Assembly (NCBI RefSeq): GCF_022539505.1
Contig: NC_061514.1
Coordinates: 37,043,769 to 37,107,768, forward strand
Length of the DNA: 64,000 nt
Source of the DNA: Lolium rigidum
Lineage: Eukaryota > Streptophyta > Magnoliopsida > Poales > Poaceae
Direction: 5' to 3'
Made by a program: the position numbers and the translations under genes. Positions 33,701-43,464 of the stretch are shown here, piece after piece. How positions within the stretch are numbered: the stretch's first letter is position 1; each line of letters starts with the position of its first letter. The notes under the pieces are model-generated. The model saw only the letters and a program-made list of their open reading frames with translations. It had not been told where the DNA came from and did not search any database.

Positions 33701-36301
33701 CTCCATCTGGCCGCCCGGGAGCTGCGCCTCGATCAGGTCCTGCAGCGCGCACAGCCGCACGAGTCCGCGGGGCACGGCGCCGGAGAAGGCCTTGAGTTGG
33801 AGGTGGAGCTGCGCAAGGAGCTCGTTCGGGAAGGCTGTTGGCGCGGAGGCTGAGCACCTGCAGCGCGGCGAGGCGGCCGAGCGTGCGGCGCGGAACCGGG
33901 CCCATGAGGCCGAGCCCCGGCAGGTGCAGCTCGATGATGCGGGCGTCGTCGATGCTGCAGATGACCCCGTCCAGTTGGCGCAGACGGGGAGGGAGGCGGC
34001 CCAGTCGATGCGCGCGCGGATGGCGCCCACCCCTGTGAGGAAGTCGAGCAGCGCCGCCCTGTCGGTGTCCGGCTCGGGCGCGGCGGCATCGTGCTGGCGT
34101 GCGGCGTGCGGCGTGCGCGTGGTGGAGACGTGGTGGTTGGAGCTCTGTGCGCCTGTGGTGGGTTGGGTGGCGACGGTGGCCGGAGGGGCCAGATGGCCAG
34201 ACGGTGACGCGCGGGACCAGCTGCTGCCCCGCCTCGACGTCGTAGTGCAGGATGGCGGAGGAACAGAGGCGGTTTGGATCTGAGGGAGTGGAGGAAGGGT
34301 AGATGCGGTTTGGATCTGATAGGATCTAGTGGGTGCGGTTGGTGGAGAAAGGGGAGATATGCCCGAGGAAATTTGGAGAGAGGCGTGGTGTGCGGTGGGT
34401 GGCGTGTGGCGTGCGGTGGGGCCGCGTGGCATCGGACTAGGTGGTGCGGCCGGTGGGATTTTGGTGCATAGTGGCGCACCACATATACATGCCCCACTGC
34501 TATTTGAGGTCGCAGTGGCGCACCTATATGTCTATATATGGTGTGTTACTGCTAACCGTAGACCATGTCTATAATTCTGCCTCACACTTACCAATGGCGC
34601 ACTACGTATTGGTGCGCCACTGCTAGCTGAGATAGCAGTGGCGCACCAAAAAAGTGGTGCGCCACTGCTAAGTTTGGGGGAGGGGTGGGATCTGGCTGAC
34701 CTTTAGTAGTGGCGCACCTCAAACAAGGTGCGCCACTACTACTTTTCTAACAGTGGCCCACCATTTTGTGGTGCGCCACTGCTAAGTAGTAGTGGCGCAC
34801 GGCCATCATGGTGCGCCACTGCTGGCAGTCTTACGGCTAGGCCTTTTCCTAGTAGTGCTTTGTGTTAAAAAGTGTTCCATAAATAAAGCTGGCCTGGCCT
34901 TTGGCTTCATCCCATCAACTAACTAAAATAGTTCTACGGAAAAACCGATTTTCAAAAAGAATCTTTGTTGTAGATTAAAAAGAAATTAGAACATGGCAAC
35001 TCTACCTTCTTGATGGTGGACTGGAATAAAATAAATATAACTATTGCATATAATTTTTTTCATACTTCATGGAATACAATGTAGAATCTGATACCAACTT
35101 ATAGTTTAGTTGTTAAGGCACACAGTAAGAAACATTATAATAATATAGAATGATCCATTTGGTGGGTAAGAAAAAAATTGTTGAAGAAAATACAAGATCC
35201 TAAGTATAATTTTGACATGTATATCAAATATTATATATGTGCGAAAAACATTAAAGTGTACACACCATAGTACATACAAGCTATAAACATGTTGTGTTCA
35301 ACATCTCTTGTATGTTATTATATTGAAATGCTTATAATATTCGTGATATTAGTAAATAGGATTGATTTCTCATACTTTTTATGTTATTTCACCTATGAAT
35401 CTGAATTTAAATCACCATTTCACGATATTGTGGACAATTTAGTCAGCCAACAGTGAAAGTTGAAGTTTATTTCATATTTATGAAAGATTATGTTCTTTTA
35501 TTATGTTTTCTAATAAAATTTTGTACAGGATTATGTTGATAGCGGTAAGCCTAATGTTGTGAACACTTCATTTGCAATGTTGGCTTTAATTCATGCTGGG
35601 CAGGTTTGTTATTTCTTCCTTAAAAGTGTAAATTTGAAATTAGATGAAGATATTCTGATAACATGACATAATTGTGAGACCAATGCATTATCTAACTCTA
35701 AACATTAATATATTGGTTTTCTAAATAGGTTGAACGTGATCCTATACCTATCTATCGTGCAGCAAGACTATTGATCAACATGCAACTAGAAACAGGAGAA
35801 TTCCCTCAACAGGTTATTATGTTTTACCTTATAATTTCTTAAATAAACACTTACATTTTGTGACAAGGATTTTTTGGATGATAACTGCAACACAAAAGAC
35901 ACACATACTGAAATTTAAGCAACATTTCTAGGTGCAGCAAGATAGTCTCACTAACAAAGTCAGGATATTGTATGCATTCAATCACTATTAGTCCAAATGG
36001 CAATTATGATAGTGTATGCGTTCAATCCCTCTTAGTCCAAATGTGCACTTGCATTGATCAACCTGCACTTTACATATATACAATAATTTAATTGATATTA
36101 TCCTCACCAATTCACTGATATTACGTACACAGTATCAGAATTTAGGCTCCCTCTGACTTTATTGTATTTTTCCTTTGATATCAGGAACATATGGGATGCT
36201 TTAACTCTTCCTTCTACTTCAACTACGCTAACTACCGCAACTTATACCCTATTATGGCCCTCGGGGAGCTTCGTCGTCGACTTCTTTTAGTGAATAGCTA
36301 G
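12783..36301 (+). CDS. oxidosqualene cyclase (triterpene synthase), beta-amyrin synthase-like, 18 exons
   Basis: Exons: 12783-12986, 18098-18280, 21158-21247, 21335-21529, 21694-21778, 21885-22051, 29290-29478, 29554-29667, 30155-30277, 30372-30491, 30619-30717, 31040-31096, 31606-31652, 31745-31888, 31966-32143, 35529-35603, 35729-35812, 36185-36301. They sum to 2271 nt, 756 residues plus TAG, the usual length for plant cyclases, with no stop or shift. The enzyme should cyclise 2,3-oxidosqualene at the ER membrane. Visible motifs: start MWKL; QW-type repeats ([12 protein letters not shown] near 113, NEDGGWG at 160, QKNDGSW near 600, QQSTGGWG near 647); catalytic DCTAE at 483-487. The product-determining motif usually MWCYCR reads FWCFTR (255-260). 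The C-terminus reads [16 protein letters not shown]. These features recall oat SAD1 (beta-amyrin synthase); this is from memory, so the product is unproven. All introns are GT-AG except intron 3 (GC-AG). Confidence 0.93.
14468..14630 (+). mobile_element. Stowaway-type MITE, left part
   Basis: It begins TA-CCTCCATTCCAATGAATGAGG and continues with TCAAACCGTATAAATTTTGAGCAAG, the layout of the common cereal Stowaway with a TA target and a CTCCCTCC-like terminus. It is cut by the CACTA-like terminus at 14631. Confidence 0.5.
14631..15711. mobile_element. candidate small CACTA element with TAG target duplication
   Basis: The left end is CACTAGTGGAAAACAGGAAT at 14631. It is followed by subterminal inverted motifs GCACCGG/CCGGTGC (14676-14760) and a C-run. 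A right end is suggested by GTAGTG at 15706-15711, whose complement begins CACTACACAAGAACGGAAAA. TAG flanks both sides (14628-14630, 15712-14714 offset: 15712-15714). The two termini match only partly, so the right end is tentative; the left end is clear. Confidence 0.5.
17640..17796 (-). mobile_element. Stowaway-type MITE piece
   Basis: It ends GGAACGGAGGGAGTA at 17782-17796, the standard Stowaway terminus with TA target, preceded by GACCTTTCGAAAAACTAATAGACC and an inner ATGGTGAATCTAATGATAC segment. The opposite terminus was not found next to it. Confidence 0.55.
18281..21157 (+). other. intron 2 of the cyclase gene (2.9 kb)
   Basis: It is bounded by ATT|GTAAGT and CTTGCAG|ATA. It is AT-rich and holds one complete Stowaway MITE (19013-19118). 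No other feature is recognised. Confidence 0.8.
19013..19118 (+). mobile_element. complete Stowaway MITE
   Basis: CTCCCTCCGGTTCATATTAA at 19015 pairs with TTAATATGAATCGGACGGAG ending at 19116, giving a nearly perfect hairpin of about 102 bp. The inner repeat ATGGATGTATCTAGA/TCTAGATACATCCAT is also inverted. The right flank keeps the TA target; the left has become TG. Confidence 0.85.
21248..21334 (+). other. intron 3 of the cyclase gene, non-canonical GC donor
   Basis: The 87-bp intron starts GCATAG after CAACAG and ends GGGCAG before AACGAGGATGG. The flanking protein ([14 protein letters not shown]) is the uninterrupted conserved sequence, so this is the only splice that keeps the frame. 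Reading through gives GCA TAG, a stop. Confidence 0.85.
22537..22929 (-). repeat. 3' LTR of the copia element
   Basis: The + strand reads TGTTATAAATGGAG to ATTTGGATCACAATATAACA. TGTTAT/ATAACA forms a 6-bp inverted terminus. It is nearly identical to 27120-27510. Confidence 0.95.
23059..26498 (-). pseudogene. copia pol (protease, integrase, reverse transcriptase, RNase H), frameshifted
   Basis: Fragments lie collinear on the - strand. A gag zinc-knuckle piece near 26380-26330 reads [14 protein letters not shown], where the first cysteine of the CCHC motif has become Arg. Protease surroundings ([10 protein letters not shown]) lie near 26150. An integrase zinc finger ([12 protein letters not shown]) is at about 25780-25620, then the integrase core ([28 protein letters not shown]) to about 25220. 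Reverse transcriptase runs 24610-23720 with [10 protein letters not shown] near 23990. RNase H runs about 23500-23070 with STTEAEYMA. Single-base shifts break the frame repeatedly; one is an extra base near 25367-25371 in the integrase. The element could not make its own enzymes. Confidence 0.9.
26499..27077 (-). CDS. copia gag (capsid part)
   Basis: The likely start is the ATG at 27077 ([20 protein letters not shown]), shortly after the primer site. The longer open frame upstream of it reads the LTR and is not gag. The body is the UBN2-type copia gag ([52 protein letters not shown]). The frame stops at 26499, before the zinc knuckle, which lies in another frame, so gag is truncated. Confidence 0.8.
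   Translation of the reverse strand: MSSLKFDLPQLDYTTRFALWQVKMRAILAQSSDLDEAIDAFGEKAKDTWTDAEKRKDRKALSLIQLHLSNNILQEVLQEKTTAELWVKLEEICLSKDLTGRLHVKMKLFSHKLQEGGSVMNHLSSWKEIVSDLQSIEVKYEDEDLGLLLLCSLPNSFGNFRDTILLSRDKLTLAEVYDALQQKEKMKSMVRG
27107..27117 (-). promoter_or_regulatory. primer-binding site of the copia element
   Basis: TGGTATCGAGC on the - strand lies two bases inside the 5' LTR and matches the initiator Met-tRNA site (TGGTATCAGAGC type) usual for copia elements, with a small difference. Confidence 0.8.
27120..27510 (-). repeat. 5' LTR of the copia element
   Basis: 391 bp. It differs from the other LTR by one-base indels near the CTTACAG, GATCC, CGGTG and CTCGCT positions, a two-base C-run difference, and about three substitutions. 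Confidence 0.95.
33082..34857. mobile_element. non-autonomous CACTA transposon with CTT target duplication
   Basis: The left end is CACTACTAGAAAACAAC at 33082. The right end is CCTTTTCCTAGTAGTG, ending at 34857 (complement CACTACTAGGAAAAGG). CTT flanks both sides (33079-33081, 34858-34860). Both ends carry dense subterminal repeats AGTGGCGCACC and GGTGCGCCACT (about 33106-33365 and 34485-34825). No transposase is present. The interior is a GC-rich captured gene fragment. Confidence 0.93.
33715..34075 (-). pseudogene. captured leucine-rich-repeat receptor-kinase N-terminal fragment
   Basis: On the - strand, [20 protein letters not shown] then [13 protein letters not shown] in one frame, then [20 protein letters not shown] and [20 protein letters not shown] in the next. 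This is the LRRNT_2 cap and first leucine-rich repeats of the plant LRR receptor-kinase family often annotated as probable inactive receptor kinases. One G appears lost in the run after AACTGGAC (near 33965-33970), shifting the frame. A second shift follows RANSL, where [20 protein letters not shown] continues in the first frame. No transmembrane or kinase part is present. It is a transposon-captured, non-functional copy. Confidence 0.8.
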
Positions 36302-37116
36302 TATGGATACAAAATATTGCAATACAAATAATACAAAGGTTTAAGATAGGTTGTAAGCAAGAGTAATAGTGCTCCCAACAACATTTTTGTTATAATTTTT
36401 GAGAATTAAGATCTCTCCGAAAAGATATTATGATGTAACTATTTGGATTTTTTAATTCTTCAACTCAACTTGTACATATTAGCCATGAATGTTACACCCT
36501 CCCTGTTGCAAAGATACTCGGTATATGGCATGATCTTTGATTCCTCCACGATAGTAATCTCATGGAGGAAAAATAGAAACCTCATTGTGCCCATATGCGT
36601 GGTGGCGGGGAACATAGTTTGTTGACATAGTGGCGGGATACGTCGATATGAAAGGATAATAGCAGATACATTTGAGGTCACAATTGTCTATGTGTCATGA
36701 AGGTATACTTTTTCACCTATGTGACTGATATTCTTGGTTTTCAAAAATCGTCCAGTAGGACGTGAGTTTAGGTTTTATTGCTTATGTGCTGTCTACAGCC
36801 TACTCATGGATTCCTAGTAACGATTTTTGGCACTTAGGCCGGAGGACCTAGTTTCTGAAGTTTTTGATGGAGTGCCATTAGGCCTTCTCGCTTCAGCGTG
36901 TTTTCTCCAGCTACAAGTTTTCCGACTAGCAAACAGTGTAACAAGTTAAGTCGGAAAACATGGAAACCAGCACTTGCTTAAAATTATCGTCCAAAAGTGC
37001 TTGAAAACAAACATTCAGTACTAGGATAAGTTTTACTTTTCTGCCATGCATAAGTTATCGCACGGCAGGAACATAGCCAAAAGCATATGTTTATGATAAG
37101 TCATATTACAAACCCA
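36302..37116. other. 3' flank of the cyclase gene
   Basis: The 3' untranslated region must start at 36302. No canonical AATAAA is evident; AATACAAATAATACAAA near 36321-36337 is the nearest A-rich candidate. Nothing else is recognised. Confidence 0.4.
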
Positions 37117-38244
37117 CTACGGGGCCAAAAAATGACGCAACTTAGTGTTTTTCATCAACAAGAACGTTTGAAGATTCCGACTTATCATCATCATAGGAAA
37201 TGTACCTGCTGCCCTTGTCGGAATCGGTGATCGATTTATCTGAGCTTGCAGGAGACTCCACCTTAACGTCGCCTTCATCATACGAAACCAGACCCAGAGG
37301 AATTTCAAATTTCTCAAACCAGCTGTCATGGTCGATCCGGGAGGCGGAGATTGATTCAAATCCTTGAATACTTTTGATCAACATCTTCACCTTGGTACCC
37401 TTCAGGATGCCGCTGGAAACTTCCATCAAGTCCATTTTGGGATAGTGTTCTTTGCACATTGCCAATGCACAACCTGCTGAACCGCGGGAGGAAGATTGCT
37501 GCCAATGCCCGATAAGTTCTGCCACAAGTTACATAAGATTCGACATCTTGTCAGCAACTTTTGTGCCAGCCCTTTTCGGAGAAAGCTTCTTAGCCACTTT
37601 CCGGCATGACCCCATCAGGTCTGTAATGGAAGTTCCGGCACAGTCATAAGCTTCTGTCCGAGGGATACCGTCCAAAGCGTTTTGAGCATAGCCAAGGGCA
37701 GCTACAAAACACACCAAGAAACAACCTTGATTAGTTTCCGCCTGCACTCCTTTGTTGAGAAAATTCGAGTAAAGTGGAACTAAGGAAGAAAACACTTACG
37801 AAAGATGATATTTTCGATTGCTTTTGGTTCCGCATTAGCATCGTTTAGTTGTGATGAACGAGATTCAACTTTTTCATTGCTTTCCGACAATTTCTTCTCC
37901 AACTCTACCATGGCCAATGCATGTTTTCCCTCCAACTCCTTCTTGAGGTTTACCTCATGTTCTTGAGATTCCTTCAAAGTTGCCTGGACGGACTCATGCT
38001 CCGCTTCGAGCGTCTTGCGCTTGGCAGAGATATAATTAATTGAAGGCATGTTGTTTAGCAAGTCCGGTACATGGAAAAGATAGGTGAAAAATATCACTTC
38101 TACGCTAAAAGGTACGCAGAGAAAAGGATGAGTCCGAGGATTACCTTGGCTAGCTTTCATCCTCTCCGCTAGAACCTCAACAACCTTGCTTCTTTCCGCC
38201 TCCTTGGCACTTAGCTCTTCAATTTTGTGTTTCCGTTCCAACAC
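37117..38244 (-). pseudogene. decayed transposon-type coiled-coil gene with introns
   Basis: On the - strand, a Glu/Lys-rich coiled coil (HKIEELSAKEAERSKVVEV; later HESVQATLKESQEHEVNLKK) is split by a candidate GT-AG intron (about 38141 to 38023). A second intron runs from GTAAGTG near 37800 to TTTTGTAG near 37702. After it comes DGIPRTEAYDCAGTSITDLM, then KVAKKLSPKRAGTKVADKMS, an in-frame TAA (37529-37531), then AELIGHWQQSSSRGSAGCAL and an acidic Ser-rich tail. Similar proteins are highly repeated in Triticeae and are labelled putative gypsy-type transposon proteins; that family name is from memory. The 5' part is missing. Confidence 0.55.
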
Positions 38245-38705
38245 CGCATTTTTTCATTTACACATGAAGTGTTCAGGTGCTCTGTAAAAAAGTTTGTCAA
38301 AATGTTAGCCGGAATCCAATCCAGGGGACTAGGTGCCAAGTAATTCCTTTGAGCCGGAAATCATGAATTTTTGCCAAAGCATTCAAGAAAAAAATGGAGA
38401 TATGAATCTAAGCATTGGCCTAGCTATTTACCCAGATACATGAAGCGTCCTTGTTCTATTTGTGTCTAGTTTTGTTTTGTTTTATGAGAGGACCATCATA
38501 TTGAGTATTTATAACGCATATGCATGAGATACTGGACCAAACTCTTTATCTCTGAATGTTCAAAGTAAAATAAGTTGCATGCTTATAAAAGAAAAGAAGG
38601 AATGACTAATAACTGAAATTTATTTTGTGTATTGTATTTCTAGTTTCACATGCTCTATTGAGTGATGATTTTTCATGTGCCTTATTCAGTGCTACTTCTT
38701 GCTAG
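38245..38705. other. intergenic, nothing recognised
   Basis: AT-rich sequence between the decayed coiled-coil gene and the solo LTR, without diagnostic termini or coding signal. Confidence 0.4.
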
Positions 38706-41700
38706 TATACTGTAGCACCCTACCTTTTAATAAAGGCAAGATACCTGTGTATAGTGCTATTTCCGAGATCACTGATAGCACACACATTACAAAATATAGT
38801 AATCATTGCAATAGTATCAAATTACTACATCGTTGATTCAAAGGGTAATGTAAAACCTTACAAATTTCATAGTCACATGGACTAGCTCAAATATTCAGAA
38901 CATACACAGCGGAAATATTAATCATCAATGAGCCTTCATCATCTTCATGTGCCACAGGCAGTCATGTTGGAATGTAGACTCGAGATCCTACCACGTACTT
39001 CTCCTCAGAAAATCCTGCATGTTTGAATATGCAGCCCCTCGAATGGAGGTCAGTACAGTGATGTACTGGCAAATGACACTTATATGGTGGCAGTTTTGGG
39101 CATGACTATCTACATGATATTTGGCTAGTGGAGTTTAGGCAAATTTGCATAAAGCAAATTTTATCCTACATTTTATTTAAAACAAAACATTTTACAAAAC
39201 TTGTAATGATGTCATAAACAGTATCATGGTTACATCTCCCATGTACTATCCGACAGTTGCTACTCAAATTTTTAACTCATTCAGAAAACAATGATGAGAT
39301 TCTTCCGTACATTCCCTGCCTAGAAAGCTCAAATTGTCCGTAACCGGGGACACGGCTAAGATCTTAGATTTACTCTCGAGAGGTTGTGCACTTTCACCTT
39401 ACGACCCACCCTTCCCAAGAGAAGAATGAGACAAGATCTTTCAGAAGGAGGTTTCAACCATAACTAGCTAGACCCATTCCCGTTTGGTTGCAAGCCATAT
39501 CATCATGTCTAGCAACAAGTTGGACCTCACAACATACTTAATCCTGGCAGAGCCCATAATACCATAAGGTTGCACTGGAAGCTATCTAAAACATGGACGA
39601 CATAGTAATCTCTTTAATCCTGAGTGGCCATCCACAAGTGCACCCTCAGGTGAAGACAACCACAATGTGGCCCTGAGTAGCCAGTCAACATATGCGCACC
39701 ATCAGGCGAAGACAACCACCAAGTGGCCCTGAGTAGTCGCCCACCAATCAACCAATCCACCCACGTGTTTCATTTAGGGTTGTTAATTTTGATTCCCAAT
39801 ACTCACAATCCAGAATAATCAAAACAACAGTGGCATTTTGTTATTGCTAGGCAAACTAACAATCCTAGCAAGGGTTCATGGTGGCTACACACTATTGGGA
39901 TTGATAAGCATAGCATAAGTTTCGAAAACAAAATCCTACCATGCATACTAGTTTGAAATAAACTCTAATGCATAATAAAATAGGTAGGAATTGAATGTCA
40001 CTTGCCTTTTTGGCTACCGTCTTCACTTCTCTTAATCAAAATACGTGCCTCTCCGTACAAACTATAACATAGAATATAGCACAACATAAACACACCATTC
40101 AACAACAATAACAACAAAATCAAACAAGAGAACAATCGGAAATCGCTCTATGGTACTAAGGTGTGGCATGAGGTTTGGCTTGCAAGATATGGCGGTGAGA
40201 GTTTGGACGGAAAGTCACATGATTAGAGTGTAATGGATCATCCAAGATATAAATGAAGAATATTTATGCTTTACAAAAGCATGAAAAGAATTCGGAATGG
40301 TTTATGTGAATTGAATCACATAAATGACAAATAGTGCAACTACAATACTATTGAATATGTGTGACAACAATTACTCAATAGTATGAATTACACATAGACT
40401 TGGGTATGGACCAATGACATATGAAAGTACTCAATTTACTCATTTGTAGGTTGAATAGTTTTAAACTAATTCAAATGGGTGAATGAAAAAGAATTCGGAT
40501 AGACACGATATTGGTTCAAGGTAAAGTGTCTAGTGGTATTGGTGTGTAGATGCGATCATAAGTTTCACCTTCACAAAAAAATCATGTTGAGAAAGGCTTA
40601 TAGAAATCGATAATGGATATATACTCAAATTCTCATATTTGAATTTGAATATTTGCAAAGTGATTCACAAGACTTATGCAATTGACATAGCGTGACAACA
40701 CTTATCAGAGTAGCACAAGGTCATACATAGCATTGGATATGAACTAATGATATATTGAACTACTCAAGTAATTCATTTGAAAGTTTGAATAGTTCGAACT
40801 AAGTGGAAGGGTTGAATGGCATGAGGTTGTATAGGCATGAATGATATCGGGATTTGGTTCGCGGAGCCTAATGTATGACAAAGGTTCATCACATGTGATA
40901 TGGGGTAAAGTATCTCCACCCTACTAAAGCAAGGTAAAATCTAAACAGAACATGTCACACTTTTACTCAAATAACTCAATTTTTATTTGAATAATATGGA
41001 CTAGAATAATGTGTTGTGGAGTGATATGATCATGGAACATGATAAAGAATTATAACTGGTCCTGGAAGATGGGTATGATCATAAGGATCATTTTGGCTAA
41101 ATGAACTATGTCGAAACCAGTTATAGGACTGCACTTTTCGCGGAAAGTCATTAGAAGAAGTTTTCCGGATGGAAGAACTTTCTACATGGAAGTTGTAGAG
41201 AATTCCATTACAAATGTATCGCCAAAAGAATCTCTCGGAAAAAGTTTGTAGGATTTATTTCATAGACGATGTTGCGGAACAAAGGGGTACCACGAAAATA
41301 AAGTGGGCGAAACTGCTACACAAAATATCTAACATGATCTACATGATTTGCTGATTCCAACGGTATAGGGTTTGTCAAAATCCGACAGATAGAACTTAAG
41401 ATATGAATTTTATAAAACTAGACAGAAGTGGTTATAGTTTTAATGGTGTACGAAAAGTTGTCCGAACAAGTTGCTCGGATGGAAAAACTTTCTAAATAAA
41501 ACTTATAGAGAATCTAATTACAAACTTCTTAACGGAAGAACATTCTAAACGGAGGTGTAGATCTAAAGAAATAAAATTGTAAAACTACGTATCATAATCT
41601 ACGAAAAAGAGCTAAAATAAAATTATTACCGGACGAAGGATCCGTGGAGTCGCGGCATTTTGACAAATACCGTTGCGGATATTGCGCCGCGAGCTGAAAA

Positions 41701-41956
41701 AGAGCAGCTTTGGGCCGCTGCGGCACGCGAGAGAGGAGGAGGCGCCGGACGCTAATGTGCTTGGAGGCTGCCCCTTGAGGTATTTATACAGGCTATAGGC
41801 TGAGGGAAATTTAGTTAAGGAAGCGAGGTGGGACTAAAGAAAGGAGAAACGGAAAAGGGGCAGGGCGTGCATCGCGCGCGGAAGCTGGGCTGCGGCCTGC
41901 GGGGTGGCCTCGCGCGTTGCTGGGCGCTGGCGCGGCGGTAGCTGGCCGGGCAAAAC

Positions 41957-42671
41957 CTATACACCGACCAGGTCGGTGGCTACCAGCCACCGCACACTTT
42001 CTGGTCGGGTATGGGCCAGGCCCATTTGGATCTGTTTAGCCTGTGCAGTTCGTTTTTTGTTTTTTATTTTTTTCTTTTCTGGTTTCTTTTTCTGTTTTCT
42101 GTTTTCTTTTCTTTTTTCTGTTTTCGGTTTTGTTTACATTTTTTTAGATTCGAAAATTTTAATTTTTAAAAATTGTTCAAATTAAAAAAATTAAAATGTT
42201 CAAATTTGAAAACCGTTCAAATCTAAAAACCGTTCAAATTTGAAAACCGTTCAAATTTAAAAACCGTTCAAATATGAAATTTTTAAAATTCAAAAAAATT
42301 AAATTTTTAAAATGTTCAAATGTAAAATTTGTTCAAATTAAAAAAATGTTCAAATGTAAAATTTGTTCAAATTTAAAATTTGTTCACATCGAAAATTGTT
42401 CAAATCCAAAAAATGTTCATATAAAAAAATAAAAAACTAGAAAATAATGTTTTCAATTTTTCGAAAATATACAAATTTTAAAAAAATTTGTTTTTCCAAA
42501 AAAAATTTCACATTGGCATTTTAAATTTTTAAAAAAGAAAAGAAATGAAACAGCAGAAAAGGAAAAAACAGAAAAAAACAAAAACAAACGAAAACAAAGG
42601 TTACTGGGCCGGCCCAACAGGCACCCTGGGGGGTGCGGTGCCTGGTCCGCACCGACCAGGGTGGTGTATAG
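41957..42671. repeat. large inverted repeat (foldback) inside the solo LTR
   Basis: CTATACACCGACCAGGTCGG at 41957 pairs with the complement of CCGACCAGGGTGGTGTATAG-like sequence ending 42671. The arms continue through GGCCCA and a TTTTCTTTTCTG/GAAAACAGAAAA-like tract. The loop is a GTTCAAAT-rich array. Confidence 0.6.
42176..42420. repeat. GTTCAAAT-type short tandem repeat
   Basis: The units AAAACCGTTCAAATTTG and AAAATTTGTTCAAAT recur about fifteen times with variation. This is AT-rich simple sequence in the loop of the inverted repeat. Confidence 0.8.
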
Positions 42672-43464
42672 CACCTCCCAGCTGGCCGGGGGAGCTGGGG
42701 CTGGCCGGGTGGAGTGTTGGGCTGGGGGCGGCCTGGGCGCGGGGCTGGCTGGGCCAGTCGGCCGGGTGGGCCGCGCGAGCTGGGCCGGTCGGCCTGGCCG
42801 CGCCCTCCATTTTTTCTTTTTCTTTTTTTACTGAAATTGGAAATACATTTTCAGAGGCCCAAAAATAATCGGAAAAATGTAAATGAGGTACCGTTGGATT
42901 CGTTATGAAAAATACTTCAATATGAGACTAAATTTGGAACAAAAATATAAATTTTATAAAACCAAAATTTGACATACATGTCTATGTGGCTATAGTGCCA
43001 TTTTAGGGTTTAGTGTTTTCTCAAATAAAATATTTTATAAGTTTCAAAACCTCTGAACAAAATAGAGGTGTTAGAAAATCTTTTGAAACTAAGGTTTATA
43101 AAAACTCTATATTTTTACCAAAACCTTTTTAATATCCATTTGTGCAAATAAAATAATCATTATATACACTTGGCCTATATTGCTACTTGGGCAATACTTT
43201 GCAAATAGAGTTTTCTCGGTTTTGGTTTTCTCAAATAAAAATGCATCAAGGATTTGAAAACCATGAAAGCCAAGATATGTTTGGTTTTGAAAATACTTTG
43301 AAACTAAAGGTATTTGGAAACCAACATTTTGGAAAAATAATTTTGAATAACTCCAAAAAGTTTTAATTCCTTGTGAAATTTCAATCAAGTTCAAACAATC
43401 AAGCATTAAATTCATTTTTATTTTACATTCCAAAATTTAGAAAATTTCGGGATGTGACATATAC

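Larger units (their letters stand above)
32144..35528 (+). other. intron 15 of the cyclase gene (3.4 kb)
   Basis: It is bounded by GAG|GTAATG and TGTACAG|GAT. The CACTA element 33082-34857 makes up half of it. The rest is AT-rich with nothing recognised. Confidence 0.8.
38711..43459 (-). repeat. very long solo LTR (4.75 kb) with TATAC duplication
   Basis: The + strand begins TGTAGCACCCTACC (38711) and ends CGGGATGTGACA (43459). Read on the - strand it is TGTCACATCC to GGGTGCTACA, with TG/CA termini. The 5-bp flank TATAC is perfect on both sides (38706-38710, 43460-43464). There are no coding domains, primer site or polypurine tract inside, so it is best read as a solo LTR left by recombination. 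LTRs this long are known in large non-autonomous elements such as barley Sukkula; membership is not shown here. Confidence 0.8.

Noticed and set aside
38711..43459. Host gene in the GC-rich part near 41700-42000 and 42600-42800
   Set aside because: The segment is bounded by LTR termini and target duplications, and its open frames are compositional.
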